Under the pieces are notes generated by a model. That model did not search any database and had not been told where the DNA came from. It saw only the letters and a list, made by a program, of their open reading frames with translations. A stretch of 19,818 bases of DNA from JARLFX01 sp036404255 (GTDB lineage: Bacteria > Acidobacteriota > Terriglobia > Terriglobales > Acidobacteriaceae): NCBI GenBank assembly GCA_036404255.1, contig DASWOP010000287.1:1-19818 (forward strand). The letters are read 5' to 3'. Shown here one piece after another: positions 15,280 to 19,818 of the stretch. Position numbers and translations under genes: made by a program. The stretch's first letter is position 1. Each line of letters opens with the position of its first letter.

Positions 15280-16202
15280 AGCGAATCCTGCGCCGCGTTC
15301 TGGTGACTTTGCCGGTACTGTGGCTGGTTGTGTCGGTGGTCTTTCTTCTGATCCATCTGGTTCCGGGCGACCCCATTGTGCAGATGCTGGGTGAAGGGGC
15401 GACTGCGGCAGACATCTCTTCTCTGCGCCACTCCTACGGGCTGGATGCGCCGCTGGGCCAGCAGTATATGCACTACTGGCACGGTGTGGTGCGCGCGGAC
15501 CTGGGCCATTCGCTGCGGCTGAACGATTCGGTACTGCACTTGCTGCTGCAGCGTTATCCCTACACGCTTGCGCTCACACTGGCTGCGCTGTTGCTTGGTA
15601 TCGTGATGGCCGTGCCGGCGGGTGTAGCTTCTGCGTTGCACCGTAGCCGCTGGCAGGACAAGACGCTCGGCGTGGTGAGCCTGGTCGGACTCTCGTTTCC
15701 TAATTTTGCGCTGGGGCCCATCCTGATTTTATTTTTCTCCATTCGCCTGGGCTGGCTGCCCGTGAGTGGAGCAGGGACTGGCTGGGCCTTCTTCGCGCAC
15801 CTGGTGCTGCCCGCGCTTACCATGGGGCTGGGGCTGGCGGCGATTCTGACGCGCATGGTGCGCACATCCATGCTGGAAGAGCTTGGGCAAGACTATATCC
15901 GCACCGCGCGCGCCAAGGGTCTGAGTGAGCAGCGCGTGGTCTACCGTCACGCCCTGCGCAATGCGCTGGTTCCTGTGCTGACGGTTGTGGGGCTGCAGTT
16001 CGGCTCGCTGCTGGCAGGGGCGATTGTGACGGAGACGATCTTCAGCTGGCCGGGCATAGGGCGGCTCACGCTCTCCGCTATTTCAAATCGTGATTATGCG
16101 CTCGTGCAGGGCTGCATTCTGGCTGTAGGGCTTACGTATGTTGGTGTAAATCTGTTGACGGATGTGGCGTACACCATCGCTAATCCACGCATGCGGGCTT
16201 GA
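15276..16202 (+). CDS. ABC transporter permease, DppB/OppB type
   Basis: A 308-residue inner-membrane permease of the binding-protein-dependent peptide/nickel importer family, of normal length. Six hydrophobic segments are seen at about 10-29, 97-120, 131-155, 170-195, 232-255 and 276-298. LVPGDP (28-33) and the DLGHSL segment (75-80) are typical of the DppB N-terminal half. The cytoplasmic EAA loop that docks on the ATPase is at about 207-234 (YIRTARAKGLSEQRVVYRHA). SWPGIGRL (257-264) is also a family mark. Its ATG overlaps the stop of the CNNM-type gene. The DppC-type partner is encoded on the opposite strand 0.5 kb away, and neither ATPases nor a solute-binding protein are in the window, so the substrate is unknown (peptide, nickel, or oligosaccharide are all seen in the family). 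Confidence 0.95.
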   Translation: MKRILRRVLVTLPVLWLVVSVVFLLIHLVPGDPIVQMLGEGATAADISSLRHSYGLDAPLGQQYMHYWHGVVRADLGHSLRLNDSVLHLLLQRYPYTLALTLAALLLGIVMAVPAGVASALHRSRWQDKTLGVVSLVGLSFPNFALGPILILFFSIRLGWLPVSGAGTGWAFFAHLVLPALTMGLGLAAILTRMVRTSMLEELGQDYIRTARAKGLSEQRVVYRHALRNALVPVLTVVGLQFGSLLAGAIVTETIFSWPGIGRLTLSAISNRDYALVQGCILAVGLTYVGVNLLTDVAYTIANPRMRA

Positions 16203-16236
16203 AAATCTCAACGCGGATCGCAGGATCATCGCGGCA

Positions 16237-16692
16237 TCACAGCAGCTTCCGTAGCTCCGCCTGTAGTGTGTCGCCGTCAATGGTGACGAACGCCAGCGAT
16301 ACCGGCAGCGAGAAACGCCGTGGCCCGGCACTGCCTGGGTTCAGATACAGCACGCCACGGCTCTCGCGGATCTCCGGCTGGTGGGAGTGGCCGCTTACCA
16401 CGCACGCGATCTCCGCAAGCTCCGGCTTCAGGTCCAGATCCTGCACGTTGTGGATCATGTAGAAGAATTTTCCGCCAAGCTCCTCCGCCTCAGTCGGAGG
16501 CAGTGTGGCGCAGGGGCCGTAGGTGTCCACATTGCCGCGTATCGCCGTGACGGGTGCAATGCCGCGCAGTATTTCCAGAATCTCAATATCGCCGACATCC
16601 CCTGCATGCAGTATGTGGTCCACACCGCGCAGTGCCTCCAGCGCCTGAGGCCGCAGCAATCCGTGTGTGTCTGAGATAACGCCGATGCGCAT
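16237..16692 (-). CDS. YfcE-type metallophosphodiesterase
   Basis: A 151-residue single-domain calcineurin-like phosphoesterase of the YfcE/MJ0936 group, compact as usual for that group. Metal ligands are all visible: Asp8 and His10 in SDTHG, Asp32 in GDVGD, Asn54 in GNVD, His81 in MIHN, and His102 and His104 in GHSHQP. NPGSAGPRR (118-126) is the conserved tail motif. YfcE acts in vitro on artificial phosphodiesters with Mn2+; its natural substrate is not settled. ATG 16692 is supported by AGGGG five bases upstream. It follows the DppC-type gene by 13 bp on the same strand and is very likely cotranscribed with it, and it converges on the DppB-type gene with a 34-bp gap in which no good terminator is visible. 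Confidence 0.93.
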   Translation of the reverse strand: MRIGVISDTHGLLRPQALEALRGVDHILHAGDVGDIEILEILRGIAPVTAIRGNVDTYGPCATLPPTEAEELGGKFFYMIHNVQDLDLKPELAEIACVVSGHSHQPEIRESRGVLYLNPGSAGPRRFSLPVSLAFVTIDGDTLQAELRKLL

Positions 16693-16705
16693 TCAGTCCC
16701 CTGCG

Positions 16706-17611
16706 TTAAATTCCTGTGGAAAGGCGCGTCCGCGGGTCCATGCGATCTCGCAGAGCGTCACCGATGAAGTTGAAGGAGAGCACGCATAGCATCACGGCTA
16801 TGGCAGGGAAGGCCACCATGTGTGGCGACTCAAACAGGTGTGAGCGAGCGTCATTCATCATGCTGCCCCAGCTTGCGGCTGGCGGCGGAATGCCCAGCCC
16901 AAGGAAGCTCAGTGTCGCTTCCGCCAATACTGCCCCCGCCATACCGATGGCCGCCTGCACAATGACCGGCTGCAGAATATTCGGCAGAATGTGGTGCAGC
17001 AGAATACGCAGATCGCCCGCACCCAGTGCCCGCGCTGCCTCTACAAATTCCCGCTCCTTCACTGCCATTACCTGGGCGCGTACCAGCCGGGCATAGCCTA
17101 CCCACCCGCCGATGGAGAGCGCGAAGATCAGGTTCCACAGACCGGGACCAAGGAAGGCCACAAAGGCGATGGCCAGAAGGATGCCGGGCAGGGCCAGGAA
17201 AGCGTTCATGACGTAGACATTGATCACTGTGTCCAGCCAGCCGCCGTAGAATCCGGCCAGCGCTCCCGCAATCAAGCCGATGCTGAGCGAGATGGCGACC
17301 ACGCAGACTGCGACGATCAGCGAGATGCGGGCACCGAAGAGTGTCCGCGAAAGGATGTCGCGGCCCAACTCGTCGGTGCCGAAGAGGTGCGCATGAGAGG
17401 GCGGCAGCAGGCGGGCGTTCAGATCAAGCTGGGCGGGATCGTGCGGAGCCAGTACCGGCGCAAAGATGGCGCAGATCAGAAAAATGGCGAGCAGAACTAC
17501 GCCAGCCGTTGCAAGCCCCGGTCGTACGCTTGTACGGATGGGCTTTACGGCAGAAAGGGGTGTCGGTTCCGCACTATTTGATGTAATGTTTTTAGAGATT
17601 CCTTTGCTCAT
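16706..17611 (-). CDS. ABC transporter permease, DppC/OppC type
   Basis: A 301-residue inner-membrane permease and the natural partner type of a DppB. A variable cytoplasmic N-tail (1-30) leads to a first helix at about 34-54. Family marks are HLFGTDELGRDILSR (75-89), helices near 96-120, 130-155 and 158-178, the EAA loop EFVEAARALGAGDLRILLHH (188-207) and SFLGLGIPPPAASWG (235-249), with DRMDP near the end. ATG 17611 was chosen; an in-frame ATG at 17707 would add 32 basic, family-unlike residues and would run into the start of the divergent glycosyltransferase gene. An AAGGTG precedes the chosen ATG directly, which is closer than ideal, so the GTG at 17614 is also possible. The YfcE-type gene follows after 13 bp. 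Confidence 0.93.
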   Translation of the reverse strand: MSKGISKNITSNSAEPTPLSAVKPIRTSVRPGLATAGVVLLAIFLICAIFAPVLAPHDPAQLDLNARLLPPSHAHLFGTDELGRDILSRTLFGARISLIVAVCVVAISLSIGLIAGALAGFYGGWLDTVINVYVMNAFLALPGILLAIAFVAFLGPGLWNLIFALSIGGWVGYARLVRAQVMAVKEREFVEAARALGAGDLRILLHHILPNILQPVIVQAAIGMAGAVLAEATLSFLGLGIPPPAASWGSMMNDARSHLFESPHMVAFPAIAVMLCVLSFNFIGDALRDRMDPRTRLSTGI

Positions 17612-17705
17612 CACCTTGCAACACTCTACTTGATGGATGCGTGGAAAGACGATTTTCCTGTTTCCCCGTAATCTCCTGCTGCCAAATAGCATCTTAATCA
17701 GAGAC

Positions 17706-18545
17706 ATGATGACCGATCAGGAAGACATATCTGTGGTTGAGCCGCGTCCGGCTCAACCGGAAGCACTCGTAGAACGCCGTCACGGTTCCCGTGAGGAGAT
17801 GCGCTGCCAGATTCTGGGCGTAAATTTCTTCACTGGAATAGCGCAGGAAGCGGTTGACAAGATGCGCGACGGCGGCCTTCTGGTGGTGCCTGCGGCGCCC
17901 GCCCTGATTGAGATCGGCACGAATGCCGCGTACCGCGAGGCGTTGCTGTCTGCTGACCTGGTGATTCCGGACAGCGGCTACATGGTGCTGATCTGGAATC
18001 TAATCGGCAAGCCCCGCATTCCCCGCCTCTCGGGGCTGGAGTATCTTCGCGTACTGCTGATGCAATCGGACGCACGCGCCTTCGGAAATACCTTCTGGAT
18101 CATGGCCGGCGAGCATAGCGCAGCGGTGAACCTGAAGTGGCTGCGGGAGCAGGGGATTGGCGTTCGCGCTGAATCCGTCTACAACGCGCCTATGTACGGC
18201 AAGGGGCGACTGGAAGACCCCGTGCTGCTCGCGCTGATCGAAGAGCAGAAGCCGCAGCACATCATCGTCACGATCGGCGGCGGCAACCAGGAGCGCATTG
18301 GGCTTTATTTGCGCAGGGCGCTTAGTTACAAGCCTGCAATCCACTGCATTGGCGCTGCTATCGCATTCCTGAGCGGAGATCAGGTGCATGTTCCGCGCTG
18401 GGCGGATAAATTCGCTATGGGGTGGCTGCTGCGGATCCTTTCCCATCCCAAGCGCTATGCGCCTCGATACTGGCATGCCCGCAAACTACTGGGCATTCTG
18501 CTGAGATATCGCAGCCAACTGCCGCCTTTCACCGGCGGCAAATAG
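17706..18545 (+). CDS. WecG/TagA/CpsF-family glycosyltransferase (GT26)
   Basis: A 279-residue protein of family GT26, whose members transfer N-acetylmannosaminuronic acid, N-acetylmannosamine or glucose onto a polyprenyl-linked glycan intermediate at the inner face of the membrane. Marks seen are QILGVNFFTG (35-44), the catalytic-Asp region ADLVIPDSGYMV (83-94, Asp89), SGLEYL (109-114), IGGGNQER (190-197) and the C-terminal block GDQVHVPRWADKFAMGWLL (224-242) followed by basic residues 249-270 that may touch the membrane. Some blocks differ from the usual forms: PDSGY replaces PDG, and the GxPxQE motif reads GGNQER. ATG 17706 is preferred; an upstream in-frame ATG at 17637 would add 23 residues. 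The acceptor cannot be inferred because no polysaccharide cluster surrounds it. The CAP-domain gene follows after 47 bp. Confidence 0.85.
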   Translation: MMTDQEDISVVEPRPAQPEALVERRHGSREEMRCQILGVNFFTGIAQEAVDKMRDGGLLVVPAAPALIEIGTNAAYREALLSADLVIPDSGYMVLIWNLIGKPRIPRLSGLEYLRVLLMQSDARAFGNTFWIMAGEHSAAVNLKWLREQGIGVRAESVYNAPMYGKGRLEDPVLLALIEEQKPQHIIVTIGGGNQERIGLYLRRALSYKPAIHCIGAAIAFLSGDQVHVPRWADKFAMGWLLRILSHPKRYAPRYWHARKLLGILLRYRSQLPPFTGGK

Positions 18546-18592
18546 ATAGTTTGGTTCAGGCGCGTCCCTGGCTGGTTTGCGTCTAACCATTC

Positions 18593-19411
18593 ATGACATC
18601 CCCTTTCCTCAAAGCGTTGCGAGTGCTGTTCGTTGCGATTCTGTACGGTGTGGGGATCTTCTCCGCCCCGGTAGTGCTTCCGTATACGTTGTCGGCTCAG
18701 GCGGCTGCGCGTCACACATCCACTCACGCGCCCAGCGTAGCCGAGCAGTATTTGTTGGCGATGGCGAACCAGGAGAGGGGGCGGGTGGGGGCACAGCCGC
18801 TGGTATGGGACGATCACCTTGCGGCGGCTGCACTGGCGCATGCGGAGCGCATGGCACAGGAGAGGGCTATTTCGCACCAGTTCGCGGGAGAGGCGGAGCT
18901 CCAGGCGCGCGCGGCCAATGCTGGAGCGCGTTTCAGGCTGATCGCAGAGAATGTGGCTGTGGCGCCCACGCCGCAGATTCTGCATAGCTCGTGGATGCAT
19001 TCTGAGGGGCACCGGTACAATCTGCTGGAGCCGCAGGAGAATGCGGTGGGTATTGCGGTGGTGCAGCGCGATGGGCAGCTCTATGCCGTGGAGGATTTCT
19101 CCGAGTCGGTGGCCGATACGGGGCTGGCTGGGCAGGAGATGCAAGTGATTGATTTGCTGCATGTTGCGGGCATGGCCGAGGTGGCTGCGACTGAGGATGC
19201 GCGGAAGAGCTGCACGATGAGTACAGGGTATGCAGGCAAGCGCCTGCCTTACTTTGTGATGCGGTACACGACGAGTGATCTCTCGATGCTGCCGGCGCAG
19301 TTGAAGGTGAAGCTGGCGGATAAACGCATGCATTCCGCGGCTGTGGGCGCATGCACTACGGCGAAGAGCAACTTCAGTAATTTCAGTATTGCGGTGCTGC
19401 TGTATCCGTAG
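18593..19411 (+). CDS. Secreted CAP/SCP-domain protein
   Basis: A 272-residue exported protein. A hydrophobic segment at about 8-33 followed by SAQA-A (34-38) looks like a cleavable signal peptide. A bacterial CAP (YkwD/SCP-like) domain spans about 46-170: ANQERGRVGAQPLVWD (58-73), His95 in ISHQF, Glu119 in AENVA, and SSWMHSEGHRYNLL (132-145) with His140, then GIAVVQRDGQLYAVEDFS (153-170). The His/Glu set that forms the CAP cavity is present. Bacterial CAP domains are extracytoplasmic and of largely unknown role. Residues 175-272 form an extra C-terminal part with two cysteines and no recognised family. No Shine-Dalgarno precedes the ATG. It lies 47 bp after the glycosyltransferase gene on the same strand and may be cotranscribed. 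Confidence 0.88.
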   Translation: MTSPFLKALRVLFVAILYGVGIFSAPVVLPYTLSAQAAARHTSTHAPSVAEQYLLAMANQERGRVGAQPLVWDDHLAAAALAHAERMAQERAISHQFAGEAELQARAANAGARFRLIAENVAVAPTPQILHSSWMHSEGHRYNLLEPQENAVGIAVVQRDGQLYAVEDFSESVADTGLAGQEMQVIDLLHVAGMAEVAATEDARKSCTMSTGYAGKRLPYFVMRYTTSDLSMLPAQLKVKLADKRMHSAAVGACTTAKSNFSNFSIAVLLYP

Positions 19412-19549
19412 CTGAAAACTTATGGACAGTGATCCAAGTAATTCAATGTTCCATGAGGGACCCCCCCCTGCCCATTATTTCCTAAATATCCTGTTTGCAG
19501 TCACTTAGCATATGGGATATGCGCTAAATATTTGAAAAATAAGATATTT
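19412..19549. other. A+T-rich intergenic stretch with C8 tract and small dyads
   Basis: Beyond the CAP gene the base composition changes sharply: 19470-19600 is dominated by A and T. It holds a run of eight C (19461-19468), the dyad GCATAT-GGG-ATATGC (19508-19522) and the dyad TAAATAT...ATATTTA (19525-19531 with 19544-19550). No terminator with a T-tract was found for the CAP gene. The dyads may be operator or promoter elements for a downstream gene. Confidence 0.45.
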
Positions 19550-19795
19550 ATGGGTAAATATTTCATTCAGAACGGGTTAGCAGTGATGCCTGGTGCTGAG
19601 GAAGATTTACTTCTAGCTTTAATTGTAGTGAATTTTGATGGATACTACGCCAAATCTCAGGAGAAAACCCTTTGGACGCCCGTAGAAGACACGGATGCTG
19701 CACGGGTTCTTGACGGTGACATGGACGGATTGCACGGTGTTTTCTGGACTCACTCCACGGCTGCGTGGAGCCTGCCAGGTCCGGTTTCGGGGTAG
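19550..19795 (+). CDS. Doubtful small hypothetical protein
   Basis: An 81-codon open frame from ATG 19550 to TAG 19795; a TTG at 19532 would add six residues. I do not recognise the product. It has no signal peptide, an acidic middle (PGAEEDLLLALIVVNFDGYY near the start, then DTDAARVLDGDMDG) and a Ser/Pro-rich end. Its first half is A+T-rich with codon use unlike the neighbouring genes, and its second half returns to the local composition. No ribosome binding site is visible. It may be a real orphan gene, a decayed remnant of an acquired element, or chance. Confidence 0.3.
   Translation: MGKYFIQNGLAVMPGAEEDLLLALIVVNFDGYYAKSQEKTLWTPVEDTDAARVLDGDMDGLHGVFWTHSTAAWSLPGPVSG
19753..19770. other. 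Small hairpin near the right edge
   Basis: CTCCACG (19753-19759) pairs perfectly with CGTGGAG (19764-19770) around a GCTG loop. It lies inside the doubtful small frame. No T-tract follows, so it is not called a terminator. Confidence 0.4.
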
Positions 19796-19796
19796 G

Positions 19797-19816
19797 AGTG
19801 GTATTTAGATGCCACT
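19797..19816. other. Small hairpin at the window end
   Basis: AGTGGTAT (19797-19804) pairs with ATGCCACT (19809-19816) around TTAG, with one G-T wobble. It sits two bases after the small frame's stop and may continue past the window, so its role cannot be judged. Confidence 0.35.
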
Positions 19817-19818
19817 AA

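Noticed and set aside
18520..18540. Stem TGCCGCC/GGCGGCA at the end of the glycosyltransferase gene
   Set aside because: It lies inside the coding region and is followed by A-rich sequence, not T, so termination is not supported.
18455..19333. 292-codon open frame on the minus strand, antisense to the CAP gene
   Set aside because: His/Arg/Leu-rich composition of a shadow frame; the CAP domain on the other strand is clear.

Overview
The window looks like ordinary chromosomal DNA of a moderately GC-rich, Gram-negative soil-type bacterium. My best guess is Acidobacteriota (Terriglobia: Granulicella, Edaphobacter, Terriglobus or a relative). This is inferred from content: a BshC bacillithiol-synthesis enzyme, a DUF763 protein, a large Thr/Ser/Gly-rich NHL-type lipoprotein, a YVTN-propeller lipoprotein and a GGDEF-EAL protein together. 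No rRNA, tRNA, integrase, transposase or CRISPR array is visible. Fifteen protein genes are well supported. A sixteenth small frame at the right edge is doubtful.

Layout. Left part (1-5064): an aldo/keto reductase on the minus strand, then divergently a DUF763 gene on the plus strand. That gene converges on bshC (minus), which is itself divergent from a NudF-like Nudix hydrolase (plus). A strong bidirectional hairpin terminator closes the Nudix gene. Middle part (5080-13787), all minus strand: NHL lipoprotein, uvrB, a membrane GGDEF-EAL protein, a Gph-like HAD phosphatase and a YVTN beta-propeller lipoprotein. Transcription runs from high to low coordinates, so the propeller gene probably leads into the HAD gene (25-bp gap) and the GGDEF-EAL gene precedes uvrB.

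Right part (13876-19411), an envelope and transport group: a CNNM/CorC-type CBS-domain membrane protein overlaps by 4 bp (ATGA) a DppB-type ABC permease. Converging on these is a minus-strand pair, a DppC-type permease followed 13 bp later by a YfcE-type phosphodiesterase. Divergent from the DppC gene come a WecG/TagA/CpsF-family glycosyltransferase and a secreted CAP-domain protein on the plus strand. The two halves of a peptide/nickel-type importer channel are therefore encoded face to face around a phosphodiesterase, with no ATPase or binding-protein gene in view. The last 400 bp (19412-19818) are strikingly A+T-rich at first, carry a C8 homopolymer and several small dyads, and hold only a weak 81-codon frame.

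I see no clear new defence or mobile system. The points most worth a second look are the split permease layout, the HhH-like segment in the DUF763 protein, the altered motifs of the GT26 glycosyltransferase, the dyad in front of uvrB, and the atypical right edge.
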